A DNA stretch of 9,253 nucleotides from Methanobacteriota archaeon (GCA_023436075.1 JAEZKS010000260.1:1-9253), one strand, 5' to 3'; positions 1 to 6,439 are shown, counted from the first letter of the stretch. The notes: generated from the letters alone by a model not told the origin. Numbers and translations are program-made.

Positions 1-102
1 GGCCACAAGCTCATAGCGCCGCTGGTATTCGGCTATCCAGTCGTAAAGGACAGACGTGCTCCGGTCCTGAATCGCGACGTGATCCTCAGCTGGATTGACT
101 GA
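1..102 (+). CDS. C-terminal fragment of a probable nitroreductase-family protein
   Basis: Frame 1 is open from the first base and stops at TGA 100-102, giving 33 residues that include LIAPLVFGYP and end in ILSWID. A 'plilGyP' segment followed by a basic/proline stretch and a final 'ilxWi' is the usual C-terminus of FMN-dependent nitroreductase-like flavoproteins, which reduce diverse substrates with NAD(P)H in the cytoplasm. The catalytic and flavin-binding parts lie outside the window, so the substrate cannot be judged. An 87-nt gap with its own TATA-like box separates it from the next gene, so the two are probably not in one operon. The family call rests on this short tail only. Confidence 0.55.
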   Translation, partial: GHKLIAPLVFGYPVVKDRRAPVLNRDVILSWID

Positions 103-154
103 CCACCGACTGGCAAATGGGACTTCATGTCGATCCGGAGACGTCCGGCCGATA

Positions 155-170
155 AAACTTTTTAATGTAT
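155..170 (+). promoter_or_regulatory. Archaeal TATA-like box for the arsR-uspA unit
   Basis: The AT-rich stretch CTTTTTAATGTAT lies in GC-rich surroundings, and its centre is about 27 nt before the ATG at 190. At the usual archaeal TATA-to-start distance, transcription would begin at or next to the ATG. No Shine-Dalgarno sequence is visible before 190, which fits a leaderless or nearly leaderless mRNA. Confidence 0.5.
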
Positions 171-189
171 AGCCGCTAACATCTGAGCA

Positions 190-537
190 ATGAAGAAAAT
201 CGCAGGATCTGACAAAAGCTGTCCGGCCATCGCTGCCATGCTCTGCGAACGCTGCAAGGCACGAGTGCCTGATGAGGAGATGGCACGGAAGCAGTCTGAT
301 TTCTTCAAGGCACTGTCAGACCCCGTGCGAGTCAGGATCGTTTACGCACTGTCCGAAGGCGATCTGTGCAACTGTCACCTGATGAAAATCATGGACATGC
401 CGCAGACAGCCATTTCCCATCACATGAAGGTGCTCAAGCACGCAGGCATCGTCAAAGACAGGCGGAGCGGAAAATGGATCAACTACACGCTTACCGATCG
501 TAAGGCCCTCGAAGCGCTGGGTCTCACGGAGAAATGA
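190..537 (+). CDS. ArsR/SmtB-family metal- or thiol-responsive transcriptional repressor
   Basis: This 115-residue protein has the ArsR winged-helix fold. Residues 34-58 (QSDFFKALSDPVRVRIVYAL) are the first helices, 59-66 (DLCNCHLM) match the metal-site helix that reads ELCVCDL in ArsR/CadC, 70-86 (MPQTAISHHMKVLKHAG) are the recognition helix, and 87-101 form the wing. Cysteines sit at 11, 19, 22, 60 and 62. The pair C60/C62 together with an N-terminal C19-x2-C22 resembles the alpha3N site of CadC, in which two N-terminal cysteines and the CxC pair bind a soft metal. Members repress their own operon and release DNA when ligand binds. The next gene begins 3 nt after the stop, so UspA is the likely co-regulated product. 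No efflux pump or arsenate reductase is adjacent. Family assignment is firm; the ligand (Cd, Pb, Zn, As or a redox signal) is inferred. Confidence 0.9.
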   Translation: MKKIAGSDKSCPAIAAMLCERCKARVPDEEMARKQSDFFKALSDPVRVRIVYALSEGDLCNCHLMKIMDMPQTAISHHMKVLKHAGIVKDRRSGKWINYTLTDRKALEALGLTEK

Positions 538-540
538 GCT

Positions 541-990
541 ATGAAGATTCTAATAGCAACGGACGGGTCGAAGGCCAGCATCAGGGCAGTAGACTATGGA
601 GTAAACATCGCCGCAAGGACAGGCGCAGAGGTGCTGGGCGTCTACGTCGTCAACCTGAAGAGCCTGGAGTTTTTCGCGCTGAGGCATCATGACGATATCA
701 CCGGCTACGAAGGAGAGAATTTGAAGCTGCGCAAAGAAGGAGAAGACGCGCTGGCATACCTGGCGGAAAAGTGCGAGAAAGTCGGCGTAAAGGCGACCGG
801 AACCATTGTCCGCGGCTACCCGGAGGAAGAAATCATCCGGGCGGCAGAAAAGGAAAAGGTCGCCATGATCGTCGTAGGTAACATCGGCAGGACAGGCCTG
901 GAGCACATCCTCATGGGCAGCGTGTCAGAGTCGGTCGTTCGCAGGGCGACGCGGCCGGTGCTCGTTGTTCGCGGCGAGACAGGATTATAG
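541..990 (+). CDS. UspA-type universal stress protein (ATP-binding class)
   Basis: The protein is 149 residues, normal for a single-domain Usp. It starts with the family strand MKILIATDGS (D8 and the following loop contact nucleotide) and ends with RPVLVV. Residues 113-127 carry the ATP-binding signature G-x2-G-x9-G-S (GNIG at 113-116, GS at 126-127), so it belongs to the nucleotide-binding MJ0577-like class. Such proteins act as cytoplasmic dimers in stress tolerance, with a poorly defined biochemical role. GGAG at 528-531, inside the end of arsR, lies 9 nt before the ATG, which supports this start and translation from a bicistronic mRNA. Control by the upstream ArsR protein is inferred from this arrangement. 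Beyond the stop the gene faces a convergent gene ending at 1092. Confidence 0.92.
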   Translation: MKILIATDGSKASIRAVDYGVNIAARTGAEVLGVYVVNLKSLEFFALRHHDDITGYEGENLKLRKEGEDALAYLAEKCEKVGVKATGTIVRGYPEEEIIRAAEKEKVAMIVVGNIGRTGLEHILMGSVSESVVRRATRPVLVVRGETGL

Positions 991-1039
991 TGACTCCGGT
1001 GCCGGATGCGATGGCGCTCGCGCGCGACCGAGCCTCGGG

Positions 1040-1052
1040 TTCTCTTGTTTTA
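1040..1052 (+). terminator. Possible T-rich terminator after uspA
   Basis: TTCTCTTGTTTTA lies about 50 nt past the uspA stop, in the 101-nt convergent gap 991-1091. Archaeal RNA polymerase can terminate on pyrimidine/T-rich tracts without a hairpin. The tract is interrupted, so the call is weak. I see no gene in this gap. Confidence 0.25.
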
Positions 1053-1091
1053 GCAGGATTACGGGCAGGACGTATTCGATTTTCCCGAGCT

Positions 1092-2042
1092 TTAATTTGG
1101 CTGCACATGAGCAGCGGTCAGAATCGGTGAATTTTTCTGTGCCCCCACGATCTCGTCGGCCGATTTTTTGCGGTACTTCATCGCGATTGCATTACGTGCG
1201 GCCTCTACGGCGCCCTCAAAGGTCGCCGATCGAAGCATCATGTCGCATTGCGGGATATGAGAAGCATAAAAGGGAGTCGAAGAGCCATTATAGCGAGAAA
1301 CAGAGACAAAAAAGCGTCGGATGATCGGTCCAGCGGCCATATGCAGGGGAACGTCGAGGGTACAATATACCGGCTCCCCTTTCATGACAGGAGCCTTCGA
1401 TAAGTCGACATCGGACAACGCAGATTCCAGGTTGCGGAGCGCGATAAACGGCTCGCTTCCTTTCGCGCTCGCGGGGACTTCCAACGACAGCGCCTCGTAG
1501 CCGCCGTTTTCGCTGCGGATTGCCGAGCTTACCCATCGACATGGCTTCATCGCTTTTTGCAGCGAGAAAGAAGTCATCATGGGCCGCTTTGGCAGCTCGC
1601 GCATCAGGTCGGATATGCTCTCGCCCTCATAGCGCACCGCGATCACGTCTTTAAGCTTTGTGACGGCATCGGCTATGGAACGGCCGCTTTCGAAGAGGTA
1701 GTTGGTCGGACATTGCGACTCGAAGGTGATCCGGCCGCGAGAATCCAGAGTTTCGTCCACCCGGCAGACGAATGGCTGTTTCCGGCAGCCGTCACGAAGG
1801 TCAAGTGAAACGTCGATCGATGTGACAAAAGTGTGATGAATGTCGCGGCCCGGCGACGGATATACGCCTGACGCCAGGTCTTCCTCGACCTGTCTCGATA
1901 AGTTGTTCATGCAGATGGAAAAGTCATCGCCCCTCGCCAGCGACGTCGCGTGCTCGGAGACGTAAAATGCTCTCGCACTGCCCGCGCGATAGACGATCGC
2001 GTCGAGCTTTCCAGCACCGTCATTACTGGCCGGCTCGAGCAT
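1092..2042 (-). CDS. Unrecognised protein with two copies of a ~130-residue block (HicB/UPF0150-like units)
   Basis: This is a 316-residue soluble protein with no signal peptide or membrane helix that I can see; I do not recognise it as a named family. It reads as an internal duplication: residues ~13-146 align with ~170-298. Matching landmarks are FVTSIDVSLDL (72-82) with VYCTLDVPLHM (225-235), FVCRV (91-95) with FFVSV (244-248), FESQCP (107-112) with YASHIP (259-264), and ADAVTKLKDVIAVRY (124-138) with EGAVEAARNAIAMKY (276-290). Within each copy a first unit (AFYVSEHATSL..., EALSLEVPASA...) has a similar layout, so there may be four units. The pattern strand-hydrophobic-P-turn-'x(E/D)Av..a...i..ky' resembles HicB/UPF0150 domains, but the likeness is visual only. 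The start ATG at 2042 has no Shine-Dalgarno, but a TTTAAA box lies ~25 nt upstream. It is probably monocistronic. Confidence 0.7.
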   Translation of the reverse strand: MLEPASNDGAGKLDAIVYRAGSARAFYVSEHATSLARGDDFSICMNNLSRQVEEDLASGVYPSPGRDIHHTFVTSIDVSLDLRDGCRKQPFVCRVDETLDSRGRITFESQCPTNYLFESGRSIADAVTKLKDVIAVRYEGESISDLMRELPKRPMMTSFSLQKAMKPCRWVSSAIRSENGGYEALSLEVPASAKGSEPFIALRNLESALSDVDLSKAPVMKGEPVYCTLDVPLHMAAGPIIRRFFVSVSRYNGSSTPFYASHIPQCDMMLRSATFEGAVEAARNAIAMKYRKKSADEIVGAQKNSPILTAAHVQPN

Positions 2043-2062
2043 GAATAGTCATATTGGCTGAT

Positions 2063-2072
2063 AGTTTAAAGA
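2063..2072 (-). promoter_or_regulatory. TATA box for the duplicated-domain gene
   Basis: On the minus strand TCTTTAAACT is centred about 25 nt upstream of the ATG at 2042. That distance would put the transcript start at the start codon, giving a leaderless mRNA. No GGAGG-like sequence lies between the box and the ATG, which agrees. Confidence 0.5.
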
Positions 2073-2104
2073 CTTTTCTATTTTAACGACAAAATTATTA
2101 CCTA

Positions 2105-2150
2105 AAATACTTAAAAGATACAAAAAATCGTTCAAATGAAAAAACAACTA
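2105..2150 (-). terminator. U-tract terminator for the membrane-protein gene ending at 2163
   Basis: Just past the stop of the minus-strand gene at 2163, the transcript would contain two runs of six U (complements of 2139-2144 and 2122-2127) plus further U-rich sequence. The whole gap 2043-2162 is strikingly AT-rich compared with the coding sequence on either side. Repeated T-tracts are the standard archaeal intrinsic termination signal. Apart from this terminator and the TATA box I see nothing else in the gap. Confidence 0.6.
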
Positions 2151-2162
2151 TGATTTGCAGGC

Positions 2163-2711
2163 TTATCGCTTTTTGAGCTGATCTACGGCCCCCTGTTCGT
2201 GCTTTTCTACGGCTACAGAGGTCCAGTTGTACAGGGCCCATGCGAGAAACAGCAACGCTGCGCCCGCGGCGACGGCTGCCGCCTCGTACAGGTAGACGAA
2301 CTCGTCCGCCTTGTGGCTGAACCGGAATACCATCGTCAGGAACTCGATGGCCAGCGAAATAATGATGACAGTGAAAAAGCGGGCGAGAAAATGCCGTATC
2401 TTGATCGGTGCAGTCATCTGGATCGGGCTCTGTATCTCCTCCTCGTACATCGTCCGGGCCAGCTCGACGACAGCCACCCCCACAGTAGTAAAGCCGATGG
2501 CCTCGAAAAGGACATCGAGCGAGACGCTGGGAAAATTGGTCGCCGCGAGATATACTCTGTCGAAAGCCAGGCCGATCAGCAATATAGCGATGGCGATAAA
2601 CAGGATCATGATCAGGTAAAATATCACCGTGGATACAACCCCCATCGCCCGGTCAGAGAGCCTTAATACTTCCGTTTCCGCCCGCTCGTCCGGCATGAGA
2701 ATATGTTCCAT
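2163..2711 (-). CDS. Four-helix integral membrane protein of unknown function
   Basis: The 182-residue protein begins with a charged cytoplasmic-like segment (1-22) and has four predicted transmembrane helices at about 25-49, 66-85, 107-130 and 139-162, followed by a short charged tail (VEKHEQGAVDQLKKR). The second and third helices carry acidic residues in a VELARTMYEEE / IEFLTMVFRF arrangement that loosely recalls PsiE-like four-helix proteins, but I cannot assign it to that family. No transport or catalytic motif is visible. The ATG at 2711 is favoured because GTTTAACA lies ~28 nt upstream on the minus strand; an in-frame ATG at codon 6 is an alternative. It is divergent from the TPR gene and shares a short regulatory spacer with it, so the two may be controlled together. 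Confidence 0.75.
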   Translation of the reverse strand: MEHILMPDERAETEVLRLSDRAMGVVSTVIFYLIMILFIAIAILLIGLAFDRVYLAATNFPSVSLDVLFEAIGFTTVGVAVVELARTMYEEEIQSPIQMTAPIKIRHFLARFFTVIIISLAIEFLTMVFRFSHKADEFVYLYEAAAVAAGAALLFLAWALYNWTSVAVEKHEQGAVDQLKKR

Positions 2712-2734
2712 CCGCAGAGGAATGAAGGTTACAT

Positions 2735-2753
2735 GTGTTAAACACGGACGTGT
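2735..2753. promoter_or_regulatory. Overlapping inverted repeats and minus-strand TATA box in the divergent spacer
   Basis: GTGTT-A-AACAC (2735-2745) is an inverted repeat with 5-nt arms. It overlaps ACACG-GA-CGTGT (2742-2753), another with 5-nt arms. The first contains GTTTAACA on the minus strand, well placed as the TATA box of the gene starting at 2711. A protein bound here would sit on that promoter, so the site is operator-like. The identity of any binding protein is unknown. Confidence 0.35.
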
Positions 2754-2863
2754 CGGACATTGTTTCGCGGGTCGCAGTTAAAGTTGAAAATCGACAGCAT
2801 CGTCCGCAGATCGCCGGTGAACCTATTTGGTCGCGAACTTCGAACAGTATTCCGTGGTCGAAC

Positions 2864-4534
2864 ATGCAGGGAGAGAGGACGCAGGACTGGGACCGCCTTG
2901 CCGCTCTCGGCGCTTACCTTGGCATAGCGGACGCATGGAAGCTCGCAGAGCAGTCTGCAAGCCACCCTGGCGCAGCCCGGCTGCTGGAGGCGATTTCGGA
3001 GACAGCCTTGTATCTTGCCGGAAAGTTCTCTCCAGATGCCGGCAGGGACCTGCTGGAAGCGATGGCCACGACAGACTTCACCATACTGAAGCAACTGGGC
3101 AACGACAGAGAGGAACGGCTCTCTCGCGATCTCTACTGGCGACTGACAAACGCCCCGTTCTGTCACGATGACCTGCCGCCATTCGACGTTTTCAATCGGC
3201 ATGTCCGGGAATATCTGCACCGGTTCGCAGTCTCATTCACGGCGGCTGGGTATGGCATGGGCATCAGGAAAGAGATCATCAGCCTGGAAAACCCGGCCAT
3301 CAGGGAATCTGTCGAAGAGATACGACTGCTGCCTTGCAGATCGTTCGGAGCGGCAGCCTCGCAGGAACGCAAGAGCGCAGTTTCCGCTTCGCTGGCCGAT
3401 TATGTCCATGCTCTTATCGATCGCCGGTCGAACGATATGGGGACCGAATGCAAGGAAGACATCATCGACATTCTAGACCACATGGCCGCATACCCTGGAT
3501 ATTACAGGCAAATCGACGCAGAAAGCAAAGCTGAGAAGTGCCGGACGCTGGTCTCTGTGATCTCGGCATTGCAAAGGGCGGATGACAGCCCTGAAAGATC
3601 GGACCTCCTGGCATCGCTCTGCATACTGCTCTTCAACATCTACCCGTCACCGGCCATTGTCAGGTATCTCGCCATAAACAGGCCTGGCAGGAGGAACAAG
3701 TATCTGGAGTACGAGTACAACGCTATTCTCGCCATGAACTTCATGCTGATGGGCAAAGAAGCAGCGGCCGCAGGATACTGCCGGCGCGCATGCGAAACTG
3801 CGCCCGATCCAGATCTCAAAGCTTATGCGCACATGCTGGAAGGATGTATTGCACTTGACAATCGCGATTATAGGATAGCTCTGACCGCATTCGAAAAAGG
3901 CATGGAAAGCGCCGGCAGGAGAGGCCTGAGGTCGCTAGGAGGATTCTACCTCGGCATCGTCCGATACGAGGCAGGTGAAACCGGCCAGGCCATCAACTAT
4001 TTCCGGGACGCACAGATAGGCGCAGAGGCGGAAGCCGATGCTATGGCGGCCTGCAACAACATGGGCACCTGCCATATGGTGCTGGGCGATCTTGCGAAAG
4101 CGCTCCGGGCCTTCGAAGAGTCCGCCTCCATGGGCACATATTCAGGCAGGGCCTCGGTGAAGCTCAACAGGTCGGTCGCAGTGGGCAATTCGGGCATCGT
4201 GTACATGAGCATGCGTGAGCCAGAGCTGGCGCGAGAACAGTTTACGAACGCGCTGCGGGCAGCCAGAGAAACGGGCAACGTCAGAAGCGTGGCAGACCAG
4301 TTGATGAATCTCGGGCTGACGTTCAAATCCATGGGTGATTATGACGCCGCGTCCAGCCACTTCATCTCCGCCATGAACTACTCTTACACCATCGATTACC
4401 TCGAAGGCGTATTGTATTCCAGAAACCAGATCAGCCAGGCCCTTGCACTGCAGGGAAAGCATGACGAGGAAGAAGACATCTACCGGGAAATCGTCAGGCG
4501 ACATCCGGGGATACGGAAGCTGCTCATGCGCTGA
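2864..4534 (+). CDS. TPR-repeat protein with a helical N-terminal region
   Basis: From ATG 2864 this is a 556-residue, largely helical cytoplasmic protein. Residues ~284-549 contain about seven tetratricopeptide-like units, with typical A/G/Y/F spacing, for example YAHMLEGCIALDNRDYRIAL, NNMGTCHMVLGDLAKALRAF and MNLGLTFKSMGDYDAASSHF. Residues 1-280 are helical with no motif I recognise and no catalytic signature. TPR arrays bind partner proteins or peptides; the partner is unknown. The frame stays open back to a GTG at 2735 (43 more codons). I prefer ATG 2864 because the extra stretch has different codon use (many TCG and CGN, TTA), overlaps the divergent operator-like repeats and has low structural content. 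Neither start has a clear Shine-Dalgarno. It is divergent from the four-helix membrane protein and followed by the CGCCAAG palindrome. Confidence 0.85.
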   Translation: MQGERTQDWDRLAALGAYLGIADAWKLAEQSASHPGAARLLEAISETALYLAGKFSPDAGRDLLEAMATTDFTILKQLGNDREERLSRDLYWRLTNAPFCHDDLPPFDVFNRHVREYLHRFAVSFTAAGYGMGIRKEIISLENPAIRESVEEIRLLPCRSFGAAASQERKSAVSASLADYVHALIDRRSNDMGTECKEDIIDILDHMAAYPGYYRQIDAESKAEKCRTLVSVISALQRADDSPERSDLLASLCILLFNIYPSPAIVRYLAINRPGRRNKYLEYEYNAILAMNFMLMGKEAAAAGYCRRACETAPDPDLKAYAHMLEGCIALDNRDYRIALTAFEKGMESAGRRGLRSLGGFYLGIVRYEAGETGQAINYFRDAQIGAEAEADAMAACNNMGTCHMVLGDLAKALRAFEESASMGTYSGRASVKLNRSVAVGNSGIVYMSMREPELAREQFTNALRAARETGNVRSVADQLMNLGLTFKSMGDYDAASSHFISAMNYSYTIDYLEGVLYSRNQISQALALQGKHDEEEDIYREIVRRHPGIRKLLMR

Positions 4535-4544
4535 TCTGCAAGGG

Positions 4545-4735
4545 AGTTCAAGCTCGCCGAGAACTTTCAAGAATGCCGAGACGTTTACAGCGCGCCAAGC
4601 CCGCCAAGGGGCCAAGAACGCCAAGACTTTTTAAACAAAAGGCTTCTCATATAGCCCTTTTTGATTAAACGTCTTGGCGAGCTTGGCCCCTTGGCGTGCC
4701 TGGCGGGCTGAAACGTCTTGGCGAGCTTCCGTAAC
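4545..4735. repeat. Long imperfect palindrome of CGCCAAG-type repeats
   Basis: The arm at 4581-4633 is nearly the reverse complement of 4665-4715, with a perfect core CGCCAAGGGGCCAAG (4602-4616 against 4681-4695) and a few mismatches and one gap elsewhere. The ~31-nt loop itself has a smaller AAAAGGCT / AGCCCTTTTT pairing. An 18-nt direct repeat AAACGTCTTGGCGAGCTT occurs at 4667-4684 and 4711-4728, and a diverged matching copy lies near 4550-4586. Both strands can be translated into similar nonsense (RQARQGAKxAKTF), as expected for a palindrome and not a gene. The structure looks like an intergenic repeat family (REP- or MITE-like) and may also end transcription of the TPR gene. Family membership is inferred. 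Confidence 0.75.
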
Positions 4736-4794
4736 TTGACGCCCCGGACGGGAAGATCGTTCTACGATTGCCGATATAATGGTATAGTATGGAT

Positions 4795-4826
4795 ATGCCA
4801 TATGGAAAATGTAAAAAAATGCCATA
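4795..4826 (+). repeat. Pair of ATGCCATA direct repeats upstream of the rsm22-like promoter
   Basis: ATGCCATA occurs at 4795-4802 and 4819-4826, 24 nt apart start to start, immediately upstream of the TATA box at 4834. Two copies separated by roughly two helical turns could be an activator or repressor site, or chance in an AT-rich stretch. Confidence 0.25.
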
Positions 4827-4832
4827 GGTAAT

Positions 4833-4844
4833 CCTTTTATCTTA
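4833..4844 (+). promoter_or_regulatory. TATA box for the Rsm22-like gene
   Basis: CTTTTATCTTA is centred about 26 nt before ATG 4864 and there is no Shine-Dalgarno before that ATG, again suggesting a leaderless transcript. Another AT-rich stretch (GATATAATGG, near 4773) would give a longer leader and is less well placed. Confidence 0.5.
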
Positions 4845-4863
4845 GCCCGACAATGTTGCCCCG

Positions 4864-6345
4864 ATGAGCAACCGGGAGATCGTCTCCGCCCTGAAATACA
4901 TTTCTCGATTCAAAAAGTCGTTCGTGTTATCCGAGCTGCGGCAATATATCAAAGAGGAAAAGAGCACGGCACAAATATACGATGTGGTTGCCCCACTTCT
5001 GGATGAAATGGGCCTACGGGCAGTGCCTGAGAACGGGGATTACCGCATCGAGCGGCTTCCGCCGGCGGTGAAGCTGGAGCTGACCGACGAGGAAAAACAG
5101 CGAACTCAGGCGTTTTTTGCATCTCCAAGAGTGCCTGGCGACCTGGAGCGGCTGATCGAGCAGTATGTCGAGAAGAAGACTGCAAAGCAGTGGGACGATC
5201 CGGTTGTATTGGATAAAGTACGCAGGGCCGTCATGAGCCAGAAAGCGCAGTACTGGAAGGCTGGCAAGGAGCGAAAGATCGACTACAGTAGCGGCTATAG
5301 CGTTCTCGGATACCTCGCCTATCAGTTCCCGGTATACTTCGTACAATTCGAACACGTCCTGCATGACCTCGCACAGGACGGACTGCTCAAGCGCCGGATG
5401 CGAGTCCTGGACGTCGGGGCTGGACCGGGCTCGGTTTCGCTGGCCGTCATCGACTTTTTCAGGCGGTTTGATAATTGCGCCGTCGACCTGTTCTCCATCG
5501 AGAAGTATGAAGAGAACAGCGAGGCGTACGTTAACCTTGTTCCCGCGTTCGCTGGCGCACCCGACCGGTTCGCGGTGGGAAAGCCGATCAGGGCGGACCT
5601 GACCGCAAAGCCGGCTCTCCCCGGCAACCTCGACTTGATCGTCTTCTCCAACGTGCTCAACGAGATCGATGTACCCTTCGAAGAGAAAACAGATATCGTA
5701 CTGCACTGTGCCAGAAGCATGGCCCCGGACGGCAATTTGGTCATCATCGAGCCCGCCGATAAGGATAATTCAATCGCGATGCGAAAGCTCGTCGCCGCTC
5801 TGCTCGACAAGGGACTGGGTATGTACAGCCCCTGCTCATTCATCTGGTGCTCACGCTGCAAGCCGGGCGAGTGCTGGAGCTTCGAGGAAAAGGAACGCAT
5901 CGCGCCGACCTCGTTCATGGAGAAAGTGGCCGAGACCGAGGAGCCATACCGGTTCCTGAACACGGACATCAAGTACTCGTACGCCATCCTGCGGAAAGAC
6001 ACACTGACTAAGGAAAAATATCGGGTGCCCCCGAAGGCTAAGTTTGCTCGCCTCTCGAAACTGAAAATGCATACAGGCAAGCGGATCAATGTGGTCGCTT
6101 CGAAAATGTCAGGAGACTTAGGCGATAAAAAAGATCACGTCTTCAAGATCTGCGATGGCACAACGGCACAGTCGGTCTACGCCATCCTGCCGAACTACAA
6201 CATCGTGCCGGAGAACGAGGCGCTGATGAATGCGAAGTACGGCGAAGTGCTCGAGTTCCGCAACATCATCGTGCGCTACAACAAAGAGCGGGATTCTTTT
6301 AATTTAATGGCGGGCAAGAGCACGGAGATCATCCGGGCTGGATGA
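4864..6345 (+). CDS. Rsm22/METTL17-type SAM-dependent methyltransferase-like ribosome assembly protein
   Basis: This 493-residue protein has an N-terminal winged-helix-like region (~1-65) and a Rossmann methyltransferase core with motif I VLDVGAGPGS at 181-190. FSNVLNEI at 261-268 and NLVIIEPAD at 291-299 are further core motifs of the Rsm22 family. Four cysteines, C324-x4-C329-x2-C332-x4-C337 (in PCSFIWCSRCKPGECWSF), correspond to the cysteine cluster that binds a 4Fe-4S centre in mitochondrial METTL17. Residues ~400-490 (HVFKICDGTT..., YGEVLEFRNIIVRY) look like a beta-rich OB-type RNA-binding domain. Yeast Rsm22 and METTL17 act on small-subunit ribosome assembly, so a role with the archaeal 30S particle is likely; actual methylation is unproven. 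It is probably transcribed alone from the box at 4833. Confidence 0.82.
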   Translation: MSNREIVSALKYISRFKKSFVLSELRQYIKEEKSTAQIYDVVAPLLDEMGLRAVPENGDYRIERLPPAVKLELTDEEKQRTQAFFASPRVPGDLERLIEQYVEKKTAKQWDDPVVLDKVRRAVMSQKAQYWKAGKERKIDYSSGYSVLGYLAYQFPVYFVQFEHVLHDLAQDGLLKRRMRVLDVGAGPGSVSLAVIDFFRRFDNCAVDLFSIEKYEENSEAYVNLVPAFAGAPDRFAVGKPIRADLTAKPALPGNLDLIVFSNVLNEIDVPFEEKTDIVLHCARSMAPDGNLVIIEPADKDNSIAMRKLVAALLDKGLGMYSPCSFIWCSRCKPGECWSFEEKERIAPTSFMEKVAETEEPYRFLNTDIKYSYAILRKDTLTKEKYRVPPKAKFARLSKLKMHTGKRINVVASKMSGDLGDKKDHVFKICDGTTAQSVYAILPNYNIVPENEALMNAKYGEVLEFRNIIVRYNKERDSFNLMAGKSTEIIRAG

Positions 6346-6390
6346 CATTCAGCCATTCCCCGGAAAATCCGTCGCTCAGCTCTGCCCTGG

Positions 6391-6399
6391 CTTAAATAC
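6391..6399 (+). promoter_or_regulatory. Orphan TATA-like box in the convergent gap
   Basis: CTTAAATAC is one of the best TATA matches in the window, yet it lies in the 135-nt gap between two convergent genes and no rightward gene follows. A start ~26 nt on would fall near 6418. The only ATG reading frame nearby, at 6408, is nine codons. It may drive a small RNA or be a chance match. Confidence 0.25.
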
Positions 6400-6419
6400 G
6401 AGAAACAATGGCTGGGCCA

Positions 6420-6439
6420 GATCACACACGCGCGTGATC
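6420..6439. repeat. Short hairpin GATCAC...GTGATC in the convergent gap
   Basis: Perfect 6-nt arms GATCAC (6420-6425) and GTGATC (6434-6439) flank an 8-nt loop. The hairpin sits just downstream of the orphan TATA-like box and between two gene ends. There is no U-tract after it on the plus strand, so it is not a classical terminator there. Confidence 0.4.

Noticed and set aside
965..1324. Plus-strand frame of 119 codons after uspA
   Set aside because: It overlaps the uspA end and the convergent duplicated-domain gene. The arginine/serine-rich composition is typical of an out-of-frame reading of GC-rich DNA.
4581..4728. CRISPR array
   Set aside because: The repeats are inverted arms with one extra direct copy, not regularly spaced units with unique spacers, and no cas gene is present.
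4631..4825. Minus-strand frame of 64 codons containing RQARQGAKLAKTF
   Set aside because: It is a translation of the CGCCAAG palindrome; a similar peptide arises from the other arm at 4443-4634 on the other strand. It has no start signals or domain.
5322..6089. Long minus-strand frame (255 codons) opposite the Rsm22-like gene
   Set aside because: It is antisense to a well-recognised gene with conserved motifs. The product is a serine/arginine-rich mixture with no domain and no promoter or ribosome-binding site.
6420..6439. tRNA or C/D-box RNA in the convergent gap
   Set aside because: There is only a 6-nt hairpin, with no cloverleaf, no T-loop sequence and no matching C and D boxes.
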